64,000 bases of DNA from Variovorax sp. PBL-E5 (GTDB taxonomy: Bacteria > Pseudomonadota > Gammaproteobacteria > Burkholderiales > Burkholderiaceae_C), in the NCBI RefSeq assembly GCF_901827185.1, contig NZ_LR594671.1, positions 4,180,001 through 4,244,000 of the forward strand, read 5' to 3'. The position numbers and the translations under genes are program-made. Under the pieces are notes generated by a model. The model saw only the letters and a list, made by a program, of their open reading frames with translations, made no database searches and had not been told where the DNA came from. This document shows positions 1 through 12,564 of this stretch, one piece after another. How positions within the stretch are numbered: the first letter of the stretch is position 1; each line of letters starts with the position of its first letter.

Positions 1-83
1 CAATGAACTCAGTCAGCCGAGCCTTCGATTATGACATGGATCGAAGCGCCTGAGCAACAGGCCGCTTCATTTTTTTGTTGAGC

Positions 84-941
84 CTACTGGCGCGCCATCC
101 GGATGTTCGCCGGTAACGCCTGCGGCCAACTCGCCCGGAACGGATTGATGTCCAGTCCCCCACGACGGGTGTAGCGCGCATACACCGCCAACTTCGTCGG
201 CTGGCACTGACGCCAGATGTCCGTGAACATGCGCTCCACGCACGGCTCATGGAACTCGTTGTGGTTGCGGAAGCTCACGATATAGGCGAGGAGACCCGCC
301 TGATCGATGGGCGGTCCGCTGTAGCGGATCTGAACACTGCCCCAGTCGGGTTGACCGGTCACCAGGCAGTTGCTCTTGAGCAATCGGCTGCAGAGCGTTT
401 CAGTCACGGGGATCTGCGTTGCATCGCTTGCAAGCAGTTCCGGTGCCGGCTGATAGTGCGTGCATTCGATGTCGAGACGGTCGAGGTCCAGCCCATCGAG
501 TTCGTGCACCCGCTCCTGATCGAACGCGGCGGGCGCCAGCAACTTCACGCCGATGCCGCCCGCGCGGTCACTGCCACGCCACAACGCCGCGCTCAGGTCT
601 GCACGCAGACGTTCGCGCACGGACTCCGAGTCGACGAAGATGGTGTTGTTGAAGCTGTTGAGGTACAGCTTGAACGACTTGCTCTCGATGATATTCGGCG
701 TCTCGCAAGGCACGGTGAAGTGCGCGATGGCCAGTTGCGGCTTGCCCCGTGCGTTGAGCCAACTCAGCTCGAAGGCAGTCCAGAGATCGGCCCCGAAGAA
801 CGGCAATGCGTCGCTTGCGATGCCCATCGCTTCGCGCTGCGTTGCGCGCGAGATGGGAAACAGCAGGCTCGCGTCGTAATGGTCCGCATAGGCCGACGCG
901 CGGCCCAGTTGCGATTGTTCCGGTGTGTTGTCCAGGCTCAT
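84..941 (-). CDS. queF: NADPH-dependent 7-cyano-7-deazaguanine reductase
   Basis: A 285-residue cytosolic enzyme that reduces the nitrile preQ0 to the amine preQ1 in queuosine tRNA modification. The length fits the long, bimodular QueF class (E. coli 282 residues). The N-terminal half carries the QueF motif [12 protein letters not shown] at about residues 85-96, which binds NADPH. The C-terminal half has KSNC with the catalytic Cys192, followed seven residues later by Asp199 in QPDWGS, the same spacing as C190/D197 of E. coli. I chose the ATG at 941 because its first four bases overlap the stop of the hydrolase gene upstream (ATGA), which suggests coupled translation. It is the last gene of a minus-strand run with yaaA, the oxygenase and the hydrolase. 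Confidence 0.96.
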   Translation of the reverse strand: MSLDNTPEQSQLGRASAYADHYDASLLFPISRATQREAMGIASDALPFFGADLWTAFELSWLNARGKPQLAIAHFTVPCETPNIIESKSFKLYLNSFNNTIFVDSESVRERLRADLSAALWRGSDRAGGIGVKLLAPAAFDQERVHELDGLDLDRLDIECTHYQPAPELLASDATQIPVTETLCSRLLKSNCLVTGQPDWGSVQIRYSGPPIDQAGLLAYIVSFRNHNEFHEPCVERMFTDIWRQCQPTKLAVYARYTRRGGLDINPFRASWPQALPANIRMARQ

Positions 942-1831
942 GCGCGTCTTTCTGCGATCTGCAGGAAAGGGACGATCTGCTGCAGAAGAATGTCGATCAC
1001 CTGCGGCGGCAAATCGTGCCCCATGCCCGGCACGGCGACGAAGCGCGCGCCCGGGATGCGGCGCGCGGTGTCCTGCCCACAAGCGATGGGCACCAGCGGA
1101 TCGGCATCGCCATGCAGGACCAAGCTCGGGCTGCTGATGCGTCCCAGCAGCGAATCCCGCCCGCTGTCGGCGCCGATCGCAAGCATCTGCCGCACGACAC
1201 CCGCCGGACGGTATGCGCGGCGCAGCGATCGGGTGATGCGATCGGTCAGCACACGGTCGTCCTGGGGGTACGCCGGACTCGCGATCAGACGGACCAATCC
1301 CAGACTGTGCGCGACCAGCGCCGCTTCCGTGCGGCTCGGCGGACGCCGCATGAGTGCGGCCGCCACATCAGCCCGCGGCCCGGGAAGATGGCGTGCGCCA
1401 CTCGAACTCATGATGCTGACGAGACTGGTCGTACGCTCGGGCGCGCTCGCTGCCACGCGCTGCGCAATCATCCCGCCCATCGAGGCACCCAGCACATGGG
1501 CGCGACGGATGCCGAGCGCATCCAGCACACCGAGCGCGTCATCCGCCATGTCCTGCAGCGAATAGGCGGACCGCACCGGCAGGCCGATGCGCTGGCGCAG
1601 GCTCTGCCAGATCAGGTTGCCGGTGCCGGCCTCGTCGAAGCCCTCGCTCAGGCCGATGTCGCGGTTGTCGTGGCGCACGACCCGGAAGCCGGCGTCCACC
1701 AGCGACTGCACGAAGTCGGCCGGCCATGCGATCAGCTGCATGCCGAGACCCATGATGAGCAGAACGACAGGCCGCCCCTCGCTGCCGCTGTCTTCGACTT
1801 CGATCTGTATGCCGTTGGCGGTGAGTTTCAT
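938..1831 (-). CDS. alpha/beta-fold hydrolase
   Basis: A 297-residue alpha/beta hydrolase with no signal peptide. The oxyanion region [13 protein letters not shown] follows the second strand, and the nucleophile elbow is GASMGG (GxSxG, Ser about residue 117). The acidic residue is probably in HGDADPLVP and the histidine in GMGHDLPP near the C-terminus, so the triad looks complete. This sequence type is close to proteins annotated as esterases or 3-oxoadipate enol-lactonase-like hydrolases, but nothing nearby identifies a substrate. It lies 3 bp downstream of the oxygenase gene and overlaps queF by 4 bp, so the four genes are probably one transcript. Confidence 0.85.
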   Translation of the reverse strand: MKLTANGIQIEVEDSGSEGRPVVLLIMGLGMQLIAWPADFVQSLVDAGFRVVRHDNRDIGLSEGFDEAGTGNLIWQSLRQRIGLPVRSAYSLQDMADDALGVLDALGIRRAHVLGASMGGMIAQRVAASAPERTTSLVSIMSSSGARHLPGPRADVAAALMRRPPSRTEAALVAHSLGLVRLIASPAYPQDDRVLTDRITRSLRRAYRPAGVVRQMLAIGADSGRDSLLGRISSPSLVLHGDADPLVPIACGQDTARRIPGARFVAVPGMGHDLPPQVIDILLQQIVPFLQIAERRA

Positions 1832-1834
1832 GAT

Positions 1835-2680
1835 TCAGGTGAATTCGCGCTCGCGCAGCCACTTCGTGGCGACCCACTTCTCGCCTGCCAGCACAGGCGC
1901 ACCGCCATGCAGTGTGCGCGTTGCCGGATCGGGCCGGTCATAGCTGAAGAAGACGCCGGTGCCGCGCTTGGGTGCGATTTCGAGTCCGACATCCGGAAAG
2001 ATCGTCCCGCCCCCGGCATCCGGCTCCTTCAGGTACATCACGAGCGTCCCCACGCGCTGGCCGCCGCGCCGCAGAATGGTGGGCGTGCCGGGCTCGGCCG
2101 GGTCGAAGTAATCATAGTGCGGCCGGTACTGCGCACCCGGTGAATAGCGCAGGATCTGCAACCCTTCGCCGAATTCGAGTGGCCACTGCAACAGCGCAGC
2201 GATGCGCCGCTCCAACCGGGCGACGATCGGATTCTCACCGCGCTCGAAGAACATGCCGTCGCTGGTGCGGTCGACGTTGAGCGCCTCGCCGCCGGTCTGC
2301 GTCTCGACCGTGAGCGAGCGCGCGAGCCGCACCCGTGCTGCGGCGATCAGGCCTTCGCATTCGTCATCTGACACCAGGTCGTCGAACACGATGACCCGCG
2401 GATGCCGGATCGTCTGCAGGATCCGCACCTGCCGGTCGCCGGCATCGACATGGAGCGGCGATGCCGACAGATCCGGCCCCGGCATGCGGGTGCGCGGGGC
2501 GGCGAAGGCGGCCGCGCCCGCCGCCTGCGCCTCGACCTCGGCCAGCACGGCATCGGCCACGTCGTTGTGCCATCCGGCAGCACGCATCGATGCGCGCAGG
2601 CTCGGCACCGAGTGACCCGCCACCAACTGCGCGGCCAGCCATTCGCGCAGCTCGGGGCTGATGGGCTGGCCCAGGCTCAT
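1835..2680 (-). CDS. 2OG-Fe(II) oxygenase, prolyl 4-hydroxylase-like
   Basis: A 281-residue protein. The last 190 residues are a prolyl 4-hydroxylase alpha-subunit type double-stranded beta-helix. The iron ligands are visible: HxD in YRPHYDYFDP and a distal His in RTLHGGAPV. A basic residue in EKWVATKWLRE would bind 2-oxoglutarate. The first 60 residues (PELREWLAAQLVAGHS and on) are a short helical region that looks like a small UBA-like or substrate-docking module. Members hydroxylate proline or another side chain using O2 and 2-oxoglutarate; the target here is unknown. The ATG at 2680 overlaps the yaaA stop as ATGA. Confidence 0.85.
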   Translation of the reverse strand: MSLGQPISPELREWLAAQLVAGHSVPSLRASMRAAGWHNDVADAVLAEVEAQAAGAAAFAAPRTRMPGPDLSASPLHVDAGDRQVRILQTIRHPRVIVFDDLVSDDECEGLIAAARVRLARSLTVETQTGGEALNVDRTSDGMFFERGENPIVARLERRIAALLQWPLEFGEGLQILRYSPGAQYRPHYDYFDPAEPGTPTILRRGGQRVGTLVMYLKEPDAGGGTIFPDVGLEIAPKRGTGVFFSYDRPDPATRTLHGGAPVLAGEKWVATKWLREREFT

Positions 2681-3462
2681 GCGGTTTTCCTCCGGAATAC
2701 CAGTCGGTCGGGCCTCGATGCCTCGACATCGAACGCATAGGCCTCGAGGGTGAATTTTTCCAGCGCCTTCGGCGTGGCCGCCTTGTGCAGCACGGCCCAG
2801 CGCGCCATCAGGCCGCGCGCGCGTTTGGCAAAGAAGCTCACGACCTTGTAGCGGTCGCGCTTCCACTCCTCGAAGACGCACTCGACGACGCGCGCCTTGA
2901 GCACCTTCCGGTCGACCGACTTGAAGTATTCCTGCGAAGCCAGGTTGATGACGACCGGTGTGCGGTCCGCCGCGAGGCGCTCGTTGAGATGTTCGGCGAT
3001 CCGCGTGCCCCAGAAGGCATACAGGTCCTTGCCGTGGCGATTGGCCAGGGCCGTGCCCATTTCAAGCCGATACGGTTGGAGACGGTCGAGCGGACGCAAC
3101 ACCCCGTAGAGCCCGCTCAGGATGCAGACGTGATCCTGCGCCCAGGCCAGTTGCGCCGCGCTCAGGGTCTTCGCGTCCAACCCGCCGTAGACGTCGCCGT
3201 CGAAGGCCAGCACCGCCTGTTTCGCGTTCTCCACCGTCCCCTTGGACGCCCAGGCCGCGTAGCGCGCCACGTTGAGCGCAGACAGCCTGTCCGACAAATG
3301 CATGAGCTCGGCAACCTGCTGCGGCGACTTCTCGCGCAGCAGCCTGATCAGTTCAGCCGATGGGCCTCTGGGTCCCTCGAAGCGAGGCTGCGTGGCAGGT
3401 ACCGCATCGGGTACCGGGGTTTCATAGTCGAGCGACTTGGCGGGAGACAGCAAAAAAAGCAT
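2677..3462 (-). CDS. yaaA: YaaA family peroxide-stress protein (DUF328)
   Basis: A 261-residue YaaA protein starting MLFLLSPAKSLDYETP, the family hallmark. Internal family motifs include FDGDVYGGLDA, ILSGLYGVLRPLD and NLASQEYFKSVD, followed by the conserved VVSFFAKRARGLMARW. In E. coli, YaaA lowers free intracellular iron and limits peroxide damage. I prefer the ATG at 3462 over the in-frame ATG 24 bp upstream because family members begin exactly at this methionine. It is the first gene of the yaaA-oxygenase-hydrolase-queF run and is divergent from valS. The grouping with an iron enzyme may be accidental. Confidence 0.94.
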   Translation of the reverse strand: MLFLLSPAKSLDYETPVPDAVPATQPRFEGPRGPSAELIRLLREKSPQQVAELMHLSDRLSALNVARYAAWASKGTVENAKQAVLAFDGDVYGGLDAKTLSAAQLAWAQDHVCILSGLYGVLRPLDRLQPYRLEMGTALANRHGKDLYAFWGTRIAEHLNERLAADRTPVVINLASQEYFKSVDRKVLKARVVECVFEEWKRDRYKVVSFFAKRARGLMARWAVLHKAATPKALEKFTLEAYAFDVEASRPDRLVFRRKTA

Positions 3463-3491
3463 CCGCGAATTATCTGCGGGCCGCACTCGAA

Positions 3492-3540
3492 TAAAATCCT
3501 TGGCTCATCCACCTCACGAGCGGCATCCTGCGGGATGCCG
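3492..3540 (+). promoter_or_regulatory. Probable valS promoter -10 and leader hairpin
   Basis: The yaaA-valS gap holds a good -10 hexamer, taaaat, at 3492-3497. About 24 bp further on is a perfect 8-bp stem with a 4-nt loop at 3521-3540 (cggcatcc, loop tgcg, ggatgccg). The hairpin would sit in the valS 5' leader, ending 17 bp before the ATG. There is no run of T after it, so it is not an obvious intrinsic terminator. No -35 element or Shine-Dalgarno is convincing. The function is inferred only. Confidence 0.4.
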
Positions 3541-3557
3541 TTCGTCTTTGCACCGCC

Positions 3558-6428
3558 ATGAGCGACACCTTGTCCCAACCCGGCCTCGAAAGCCTTTCAA
3601 AATCCTTCGAACCTGCCGCCATCGAGGCGCACTGGGGTCCCGAATGGGAGCGGCGCGGCTACGCGGTCGCGGGCTTTCGCGGCACGCAACAGCCCCGGGA
3701 CGGCGCGCCTTCCTTCGCCATCCAACTGCCGCCGCCGAACGTGACGGGCACGCTGCACATGGGCCATGCGTTCAACCAGACGATCATGGACAGCCTCGCG
3801 CGCTATCACCGCATGAAGGGCGACAACACACTGTGGGTGCCGGGCACCGACCATGCCGGCATCGCGACGCAGATCGTGGTCGAGCGCCAGCTGCAGGAGC
3901 AGAAGATCAGCCGCCATGACCTCGGCCGCAAGAACTTCGTGGCCAAGGTGTGGGAGTGGAAGGAAAAGTCCGGCAACACCATCACCAGCCAAATGCGCCG
4001 CATGGGCGACACCGTCGACTGGCGCCGCGAGTACTTCACGATGGACGAGAAGCTCTCCAAGGTCGTGACTCAGACCTTCGTGCAGCTCTACGAGGAAGGC
4101 CTGATCTACCGCGGCAAACGGCTGGTGAACTGGGACCCGGTGCTCAAGACCGCGGTGAGCGACCTCGAGGTCGAAAGCGAAGAGGAGGACGGCTTCCTCT
4201 GGCACATCGCCTATCCGCTCGAAGACGGCTCGGGCTCGCTCACGGTGGCGACGACGCGGCCCGAAACCATGCTCGGCGACGTGGCGCTGATGGTGCATCC
4301 CGGCGACGAACGCTACCGCCATCTGGTCGGCCGGCGGGTCAGGCTGCCGCTGGTGGACCGGCTGATTCCCGTCATCGCCGACGACTACGTCGACAAGGCA
4401 TTCGGCACCGGCGTGGTCAAGGTCACGCCCGCGCACGACCCGAACGACTACGCCGTCGGCCAGCGCCACGGACTGCCGATCATCGGCGTGCTGACGCTCG
4501 ATGCCGCCATTAACGACAACGCGCCCGAGAAATACCGCGGCCTCGACCGCTTCGTGGCGCGCAAGGCCGTGGTGGCCGATCTGCAGGCGCTCGGGCTCCT
4601 GACCGAGACCAAGAAGCACAAGCTCATGGTGCCGCGCTGCGCACGCACCGGCGCAGTGGTCGAGCCGATGCTGACCGACCAATGGTTCGTCGCCATGACC
4701 AAGCCCGATGCCAGCGGCCAGTCGATCGCGCAGAAGGCCATCGACGCCGTCCGCTCGGGCGAGGTGAGCTTTGTGCCCGAGAACTGGATCAACACCTACA
4801 ACCACTGGATGGAGAACATCCAGGACTGGACCATCTCGCGCCAGCTCTGGTGGGGCCATCAGATCCCTGCCTGGTACGACGAGGACGGCAAGATCTACGT
4901 GGCACGCGACGAGGCGCAAGCACAGGCACAGGCGCCGGGCAAGACCCTGGTGCGCGACGAGGACGTGCTCGACACCTGGTACTCGTCGGCCCTGGTTCCG
5001 TTCTCATCCCTGGGATGGCCCGAGAAGACGCAGGATCTCGACCTCTACCTGCCGTCCAGCGTGCTGGTCACGGGCTACGACATCATCTTCTTCTGGGTCG
5101 CCCGGATGATCATGATGACCAAGCACTTCACCGGCCAGGTGCCCTTCAGGCACGTCTACATCCACGGCCTGGTGCGCGACTCGCACGGCAACAAGATGAG
5201 CAAGTCGGAAGGCAACGTGCTCGATCCGGTCGACCTGATCGACGGTATCGCACTGCCTGAGCTGCTCGACAAGCGCACGCAGGGCCTGCGCAGGCCCGAG
5301 ACCGCACCGGCGGTACGCAAGAACACCCAGAAGGAATTCCCGGACGGCATCCCGGCCTTCGGCGCCGACGCGTTGCGCTTCACCTTCGCTTCTCTCGCAT
5401 CGCTCGGACGCAGCATCAACTTCGATGCCAAGCGCTGCGAGGGCTACCGCAACTTCTGCAACAAGCTCTGGAACGCGACGCGCTTCGTGCTGATGAACTG
5501 CGAAGGCCACGACTGTGGCCTGCGCGAACACACCAAGCAAGACTGCGAGGTCGGCGGTCCGGCCCATGGCTATCTCCAGTTCAGCCAGGCGGACCGCTGG
5601 ATCGCCTCCCGGCTGCAGCGCGTCGAGGCCGACGTGGCGAAGGGCTTCGAGGACTATCGGCTCGACAACGTCGCGAACGCGATCTACCAGTTCGCATGGG
5701 ACGAGTTCTGCGACTGGTACCTCGAGATCGCCAAGGTCCAGCTGCAGCAGGGCGACGACGCGCACCAGCGCGCCACGCGCCGCACGCTGATACGCACGCT
5801 CGAGACCCTGCTGCGCCTGGCGCACCCGGTGATCCCGTTCATCACCGAGGCCCTCTGGCAGAAGGTGGCGGCCGTGGCCGGCCGCGCGGGGGAATCCGTC
5901 ATGATCGCGGCCTACCCGAAGAGCCAGCCCGAGAAGATCGACGAGGCGGCCGAAGCCCACGTGGCGCGGCTCAAGTCGCTCGTCGACGCCTGCCGCACGC
6001 TGCGCGGCGAGATGAACGTCTCGCCCGCGACCCGGCTGCCGCTCTATGCCGTGGCCGATGATGCCGCCGGGAGCGCCTTCCTGCGCGATGCGGCGCCCGT
6101 GCTCCAGGCGCTGGCCAAGCTCAAGGAAATGAAGGTCTTCGACGACGAGGCCGCGTGGGCCGCGGCCGCCGAAGCGGCGCCCGTCGCGGTGGTCGGCGGC
6201 GTGCGCATGTGCCTGCACATGGAAGTCGACAAGGCTGCGGAAAAAGCCCGCATCGGCAAGGAATTGGCACGCGTCGAAGGCGAGATCGCCAAGGTCAACG
6301 GCAAACTCGGCAACGAAGCCTTTGTCGCCAAGGCGCCGGCCGCGGTGATCGATCAGGAACGCAAGCGGCTCGCCGACTTCAGCGCCACCCTCGATCGATT
6401 GCGCGATCAGCTTGTGCGCCTCGGCTGA
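3558..6428 (+). CDS. valS: Valyl-tRNA synthetase
   Basis: A 956-residue class I aminoacyl-tRNA synthetase that charges tRNA-Val in the cytosol. The HIGH box is HMGH (residues 67-70) within [15 protein letters not shown], and the KMSKS loop is at residues 546-550. The CP1 editing domain lies between them; [10 protein letters not shown] and the conserved HDPNDY are typical of the hydrolytic editing site. The tRNA-binding helical domain follows. The C-terminus from about residue 885 is the charged coiled coil typical of bacterial ValRS. Length and domain order are normal. It is divergent from yaaA and lies 95 bp upstream of galU. Confidence 0.98.
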   Translation: MSDTLSQPGLESLSKSFEPAAIEAHWGPEWERRGYAVAGFRGTQQPRDGAPSFAIQLPPPNVTGTLHMGHAFNQTIMDSLARYHRMKGDNTLWVPGTDHAGIATQIVVERQLQEQKISRHDLGRKNFVAKVWEWKEKSGNTITSQMRRMGDTVDWRREYFTMDEKLSKVVTQTFVQLYEEGLIYRGKRLVNWDPVLKTAVSDLEVESEEEDGFLWHIAYPLEDGSGSLTVATTRPETMLGDVALMVHPGDERYRHLVGRRVRLPLVDRLIPVIADDYVDKAFGTGVVKVTPAHDPNDYAVGQRHGLPIIGVLTLDAAINDNAPEKYRGLDRFVARKAVVADLQALGLLTETKKHKLMVPRCARTGAVVEPMLTDQWFVAMTKPDASGQSIAQKAIDAVRSGEVSFVPENWINTYNHWMENIQDWTISRQLWWGHQIPAWYDEDGKIYVARDEAQAQAQAPGKTLVRDEDVLDTWYSSALVPFSSLGWPEKTQDLDLYLPSSVLVTGYDIIFFWVARMIMMTKHFTGQVPFRHVYIHGLVRDSHGNKMSKSEGNVLDPVDLIDGIALPELLDKRTQGLRRPETAPAVRKNTQKEFPDGIPAFGADALRFTFASLASLGRSINFDAKRCEGYRNFCNKLWNATRFVLMNCEGHDCGLREHTKQDCEVGGPAHGYLQFSQADRWIASRLQRVEADVAKGFEDYRLDNVANAIYQFAWDEFCDWYLEIAKVQLQQGDDAHQRATRRTLIRTLETLLRLAHPVIPFITEALWQKVAAVAGRAGESVMIAAYPKSQPEKIDEAAEAHVARLKSLVDACRTLRGEMNVSPATRLPLYAVADDAAGSAFLRDAAPVLQALAKLKEMKVFDDEAAWAAAAEAAPVAVVGGVRMCLHMEVDKAAEKARIGKELARVEGEIAKVNGKLGNEAFVAKAPAAVIDQERKRLADFSATLDRLRDQLVRLG

Positions 6429-6523
6429 CAGACGTTCGCGGCGGCTGAGCCTTAGTATTGGACTCGGGCGGTCCCGCACACGTCCCTTCTCCGATCCATC
6501 CTCCTGACCCGACGCAAAAGCCC

Positions 6524-7414
6524 ATGTCCATCTCCTCGACGCGCATTCGCAAGGCCGTGTTTCCCGTAGCAGGCTTTGGCACCCGTTTTCTGCCGGCCAC
6601 CAAGGCACAGCCCAAGGAAATGCTTCCGGTGGTGGACAAGCCGCTGATCCAGTACGCGGTCGAAGAGGCTTACGCTGCCGGCATCCGCGACATGATCTTC
6701 GTGACAGGACGCAACAAGCGCGCGATCGAGGACCACTACGACACGGCCTACGAGCTCGAAAGCCAGCTCGAAACCAGCGGCAAGACGGAACTGCTGCGCA
6801 TCGCGCGCTCGGTGATGCCCGACGACATGACCTGCTCCTATGTGCGCCAGCCGCGCATGCTGGGCCTGGGTCACGCCGTGCTGTGCGCCGAGCATCTGGT
6901 CGGCGACGAACCCTTCGCCGTGCTGCTGGCCGATGACCTGATGGTCGGCCCGGACAACGGCGAACCGGTGCTCGCGCAAATGACACGCACCTTCCAGCGC
7001 CTGGGCGGTTCGCTGCTCGCGGTGCAGGAAGTCCCGCTCGAGCAGGTCAAGCGCTATGGCATCGTCGCCGGCGACACGATCGAGGAGGGCCTGGTCAAGG
7101 TCAACCGCATGGTCGAGAAGCCGAAGCCCGAGGATGCGCCCTCCCGCCTCGGCGTGGCGGGCCGCTACATCCTCACGCCGGGCGTGTTCGACGAAATCCG
7201 CAACCAGCCCAAGGGCGCCGGCGGCGAAATCCAGTTGACCGACGGCATCGCCGCGCTCATGAAAAAGGAATCGGTCTACGCTTATGCCTACAAGGGCGTG
7301 CGCTACGACTGCGGCAGCAAGGAAGGTTTCCTGCAGGCCACGGTCGAGCTGGCACTGGCGCACCCCGAAGTGGGCGGCCAGTTCCGCGACTACCTCAAGA
7401 GCCTGGAGCTTTAG
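6524..7414 (+). CDS. galU: UTP-glucose-1-phosphate uridylyltransferase
   Basis: A 296-residue GalU that makes UDP-glucose from UTP and glucose-1-phosphate, feeding LPS, exopolysaccharide and trehalose synthesis. The N-terminal nucleotide-binding signature [19 protein letters not shown] is intact, as are [20 protein letters not shown] and GEIQLTD. The start at 6524 gives [19 protein letters not shown]; the in-frame upstream extension has no family similarity. The 3' end overlaps the convergent SGNH gene by 20 bp. Confidence 0.97.
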   Translation: MSISSTRIRKAVFPVAGFGTRFLPATKAQPKEMLPVVDKPLIQYAVEEAYAAGIRDMIFVTGRNKRAIEDHYDTAYELESQLETSGKTELLRIARSVMPDDMTCSYVRQPRMLGLGHAVLCAEHLVGDEPFAVLLADDLMVGPDNGEPVLAQMTRTFQRLGGSLLAVQEVPLEQVKRYGIVAGDTIEEGLVKVNRMVEKPKPEDAPSRLGVAGRYILTPGVFDEIRNQPKGAGGEIQLTDGIAALMKKESVYAYAYKGVRYDCGSKEGFLQATVELALAHPEVGGQFRDYLKSLEL

Positions 7415-8507
7415 GCGGGTTCGACACCAGGGGTTCGACGAAGCGGCGGATCTCGTCGTCGCTGATCGGCGTCAGCGGCAAGCCGAAAGCCTCGCGCAGG
7501 CGTGCGACCAGCGATTGCGCCCACAGGGCGTTCCATACCAGCCCGGCATGGTGGTCGCCCACCAGGGCATTGTGGGGATCGTCTCCCGCCGTGTTGGTCA
7601 CCCGCAGCGTCGGGCCGATCGCCACCGTCTTGTAGATCGGCTTGCCGTCGGCCGTGCGCGATCCCCAGAGCCGTTCGAACCAGGCGAGATCGTCGAAATA
7701 CGCCAGGCGCGGATCTCCGACGGTGAGCTGGCGCAGCGCCGCGTTGAAATCGTCGAGCGCAATCCTGAGATTGACCGTTGCGGATGCCGATTGATAGCGG
7801 TCGAACTGCTCGGGATCATCCGTCTCGTTGGCGATGCCCACGACCAGGACGCGCGTCGTCGGGTGCGTCGCGTGGATCAGTGCGATGGTGCGCTGAATTT
7901 CACCTGCACAGTAGTCGATGACGGCGCGCACACCGGGTGCCTTGGGATCGTGCGCCTGAAGGTCCAGCAGGCCGCTCCAGTTGTTGAGGCCCATGCGGAT
8001 CACGACCACCCCGCGCTTCCAGCGCTCCGGCTCCTGGTCCATCAGCTCGACCAGCCGCGGCGCCTGGCGCATGCGGCTCTCCATGAGGTTGTTGCAGGTG
8101 GCGCCGGAATTGGCGAAGTTGTAGAGGTAGTCCTCCTTCTTCGGCGCCCGGGCGCCATTCAGGCCCAGCAGCTCGCGCCCGCGGGCCACGACGCCCGGCC
8201 GTCCCCAGCGCACCCAGGGCCCGGAGTCCAGCTCCTTGCCGCGCAAACGCGCGAGCACCTCGGTCCACTGGAAGGTGTTGGGACGCAGAGCCCCGCCGCG
8301 GTCGGCCGACCCGGGCGGGAATGAAATGCTGTCCTGGTAGGAATGGCTGTTGGAATCACCCATGACCGCGATCGGAATCGCGGTCGGAGCAATGGGTCGA
8401 TGCAGGGTGTTCGCAGGCATTCCGTCGCTCCACGTCGTCAGCGGGATCAACGTGGCCCCGACGGCCAGCGCGAGGCCCCATGCAGCAATGCGCGTGCTCC
8501 GCTTCAC
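7395..8507 (-). CDS. SGNH/GDSL-type hydrolase, membrane-anchored or exported
   Basis: A protein of about 370 residues with SGNH blocks. Block I is [12 protein letters not shown] (Ser nucleophile after GD), block II is probably [11 protein letters not shown], block III is MGLNNW (Asn) and block V is DDPHN (Asp and His). The GTG at 8507 gives a short basic start and a hydrophobic stretch, [16 protein letters not shown], which fits an uncleaved anchor or a signal sequence. The longer in-frame ATG would overlap the TusA-like gene and lacks sense. Such proteins are esterases, often acting on acylated polysaccharide or peptidoglycan in the envelope; the substrate is not predictable. It lies 13 bp after the TusA-like gene. 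Confidence 0.75.
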   Translation of the reverse strand: MKRSTRIAAWGLALAVGATLIPLTTWSDGMPANTLHRPIAPTAIPIAVMGDSNSHSYQDSISFPPGSADRGGALRPNTFQWTEVLARLRGKELDSGPWVRWGRPGVVARGRELLGLNGARAPKKEDYLYNFANSGATCNNLMESRMRQAPRLVELMDQEPERWKRGVVVIRMGLNNWSGLLDLQAHDPKAPGVRAVIDYCAGEIQRTIALIHATHPTTRVLVVGIANETDDPEQFDRYQSASATVNLRIALDDFNAALRQLTVGDPRLAYFDDLAWFERLWGSRTADGKPIYKTVAIGPTLRVTNTAGDDPHNALVGDHHAGLVWNALWAQSLVARLREAFGLPLTPISDDEIRRFVEPLVSNPPKAPGS

Positions 8508-8520
8508 GGCGACACCATCG

Positions 8521-8748
8521 TCAGCGGCGACGCAGCACGTGGATGAAATCGCTGCCGACGGTCTGCTGCTCGACCAGGTCGTTGCCGGTCTGCCGGGCAA
8601 AGGCCTGGAAGTCGCGCACCGAGCCGGCATCCGTGGACACCACCTTCAGCAACTGGCCGCTCTGCATCTCGTTGAGCGACTTCTTGGCCTTCAGGATGGG
8701 CAGCGGACAGTTGAGTCCGCGGGTGTCGATTTCTTTGTGGATGTGCAT
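8521..8748 (-). CDS. TusA-family sulfurtransferase
   Basis: A 75-residue TusA/SirA-fold protein with the signature DTRGLNCPLPILKAKK; Cys14 is the persulfide-carrying residue. TusA proteins relay sulfur to tRNA thiolation, molybdopterin or sulfur-oxidation pathways. The ATG at 8748 has an AAGGA sequence 8 bp upstream and matches family N-termini better than the ATG 18 bp earlier. Its neighbour cysM (cysteine synthesis from thiosulfate) is consistent with a sulfur link, with the NUDIX gene between them. It could be a TusA paralogue rather than TusA itself, because nothing here separates them. Confidence 0.88.
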   Translation of the reverse strand: MHIHKEIDTRGLNCPLPILKAKKSLNEMQSGQLLKVVSTDAGSVRDFQAFARQTGNDLVEQQTVGSDFIHVLRRR

Positions 8749-8772
8749 CGCGTGTTCCTTGGCCACTCGATT

Positions 8773-9330
8773 CTAGGTCGTGGACACCGCATCGGACGGG
8801 GGATTCACCGGACGAGGCCACTCGACGAATTGCGGCTCGTGCCCGCGCGTGCGCAGCCAGTCGGCCAGTGCAAAGCCGGTGCCCGCCGGCCAGCACTTGA
8901 GCGCCTCGAGGTCGTAGAGCTTGTAGTCGACGAGCTCGGGCGACAGCCTGACCTCGCCGTCGGCCACCGCATGGTAGGCAATGATCACCTGGTTCATGCG
9001 CTGGAAGTCGTAGACACCCACCAGCCCGAGCGCGCTCGCATCGAGGTTCGTCTCTTCCTTGATCTCGCGCGCGATGCCCTCCTCGGGCGTCTCGCCGGCT
9101 TCCATGAAGCCGGTGATCAGCGCATACATCTTGTGCTGCCACGCGGCATTGCGTGCCAGCAGCACCTGGCCGCGGTACTCGATGATCGCGGCCAGCACCG
9201 GCGTCGGGTTGTTCCAATGCGTCCAGCCGCAGGCCGGACAGCGCAGGCGCGACTTCGGGCCGCCGTCCTCGGGCAGTTCGATGTGGGCGAGCGGCGTGGC
9301 GCAGGCCGGACAGAATCGATGCTCCGACAT
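8773..9330 (-). CDS. NUDIX hydrolase with N-terminal zinc ribbon (NudC-like)
   Basis: A 185-residue protein. Two CPAC pairs (Cys7/Cys10 and Cys31/Cys34) form a probable zinc ribbon, as in NADH pyrophosphatase NudC. The Nudix box follows: GFMEAGETPEEGIAREIKEE, matching GX5EX7REXXEE. It therefore hydrolyses a nucleoside diphosphate linked to some moiety, plausibly NAD(H) or a related dinucleotide. It is shorter than E. coli NudC (257 residues) because the N-terminal domain before the zinc ribbon is absent. The start at 9330 lies 2 bp from the cysM stop, so the two are probably co-transcribed. Confidence 0.88.
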   Translation of the reverse strand: MSEHRFCPACATPLAHIELPEDGGPKSRLRCPACGWTHWNNPTPVLAAIIEYRGQVLLARNAAWQHKMYALITGFMEAGETPEEGIAREIKEETNLDASALGLVGVYDFQRMNQVIIAYHAVADGEVRLSPELVDYKLYDLEALKCWPAGTGFALADWLRTRGHEPQFVEWPRPVNPPSDAVSTT

Positions 9331-9332
9331 CG

Positions 9333-10235
9333 CTACGCCGGAAACACGCCGGTCGACAGATAGCGGTCGCCGCGGTCGCAGACCACGAAGACGATGGTCG
9401 CGTTCTCGACCGTCTTGGCGATCTCCAGCGCCGCCCACAGCGCGCCGGCCGCCGAGATGCCGCCGAAGATGCCCTCTTCGCGCGCCAGCCGCCGGCACAT
9501 CTCCTCGGCGTTGTCCTGGCTCACGTTGACCGTTTCGTCGACGCGGCTCGGATCGTAGATCTTGGGCAGGTATTCCTTCGGCCACTTGCGGATGCCCGGA
9601 ATGCGCGAGCCGTCCTCCGGCTGCGCGCCGACGATGCGCACCGCGGGGTTCTTCTCCTTGAGAAAGCGCGAGACGCCGGTGATGGTGCCGGTGGTGCCCA
9701 TCGCGCTGACGAAATGGGTGATGCGCCCCTGCGTGTCGGCCCAGATCTCGGGGCCGGTGGTTTCGTAGTGGATGCGCGGGTTGTCGGGGTTGGCGAACTG
9801 GTCGAGCACGCGGCCCTTGCCCTGCGCCATCATCTGCTCGGCCAGGTCGCGCGCGTATTCCATGCCGCCGCTCTTGGGCGTCAGCATGAGCTCGGCGCCG
9901 AAGGCCTTCATCGTCTGCGCGCGTTCGACGGAAAGATCCTCCGGCATGATCAGCACCATGCGATAGCCCTTGACGGCCGCCGCCATGGCGAGGGCGATGC
10001 CGGTGTTGCCCGAGGTGGCTTCGATGAGCGTGTCGCCGGGCTTGATCTCGCCGCGCTCCTCGGCGCGCTTGATCATGGAGAGGGCCGGCCGGTCTTTCAC
10101 CGAACCGGCGGGATTGTTGCCTTCGAGCTTGCCGAGGATGACGTTGCCGCGTTCCGCGTTCGCGGCCGCATCGATGCGCTGCAGCGCGACCAGCGGCGTT
10201 TTGCCGATCGCGTCTTCAATGGTCGGATATTGCAT
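9333..10235 (-). CDS. cysM: Cysteine synthase B
   Basis: A 300-residue PLP-dependent O-acetylserine sulfhydrylase. The PLP lysine is Lys47 in NPAGSVKDRPALSMI, the substrate loop is EATSGNTGIALAMAAA, and the phosphate-binding glycine loop is MGTTGTITG. The GSRIPGIRKWP region and the overall length match CysM rather than CysK; CysM can also use thiosulfate. The ATG at 10235 gives MQYPTIEDAIGKTPLV, the standard N-terminus. It lies directly upstream of, and divergent from, the tRNA-Leu. Confidence 0.95.
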   Translation of the reverse strand: MQYPTIEDAIGKTPLVALQRIDAAANAERGNVILGKLEGNNPAGSVKDRPALSMIKRAEERGEIKPGDTLIEATSGNTGIALAMAAAVKGYRMVLIMPEDLSVERAQTMKAFGAELMLTPKSGGMEYARDLAEQMMAQGKGRVLDQFANPDNPRIHYETTGPEIWADTQGRITHFVSAMGTTGTITGVSRFLKEKNPAVRIVGAQPEDGSRIPGIRKWPKEYLPKIYDPSRVDETVNVSQDNAEEMCRRLAREEGIFGGISAAGALWAALEIAKTVENATIVFVVCDRGDRYLSTGVFPA

Positions 10236-10276
10236 GGGGCCACTGTGCCATAATTTTCGGCTTCCTTCCCTTCCGT

Positions 10277-10361
10277 GCCCGGGTGGTGAAATTGGTAGAC
10301 GCAGGGGACTCAAAATCCCCCGCCGCAAGGCGTGCCGGTTCGATTCCGGCCCCGGGCACCA
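10277..10361 (+). tRNA. tRNA-Leu (anticodon CAA)
   Basis: An 85-nt class II tRNA. The acceptor arms are GCCCGGG (10277-10283) and CCCGGGC (10351-10357), followed by A and an encoded CCA. The anticodon stem GGGGA/TCCCC encloses the loop CTCAAAA, giving anticodon CAA (reads UUG). The variable arm CGCCGCAAGGCG is a short stem-loop, as expected for tRNA-Leu, and the T arm contains GGTTCGATTCC. There is no integrase, and no partial tRNA copy nearby, to suggest use as an attachment site. Confidence 0.97.
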
Positions 10362-10380
10362 CCGCCGAGCGCCTGCTCGC

Positions 10381-12564
<2,184 letters not shown>

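Noticed and set aside
1..83. Terminator after queF (short stem GCCTG/CAGGC near a run of seven T)
   Set aside because: The stem has five pairs and the T-run is on the wrong strand for queF and separated from the stem, so I do not call it.
10277..10361. tRNA-Leu as the integration site of a genomic island carrying the eCIS
   Set aside because: No integrase, no partial tRNA copy at the other cluster edge, and 8 kb of other genes lie between.
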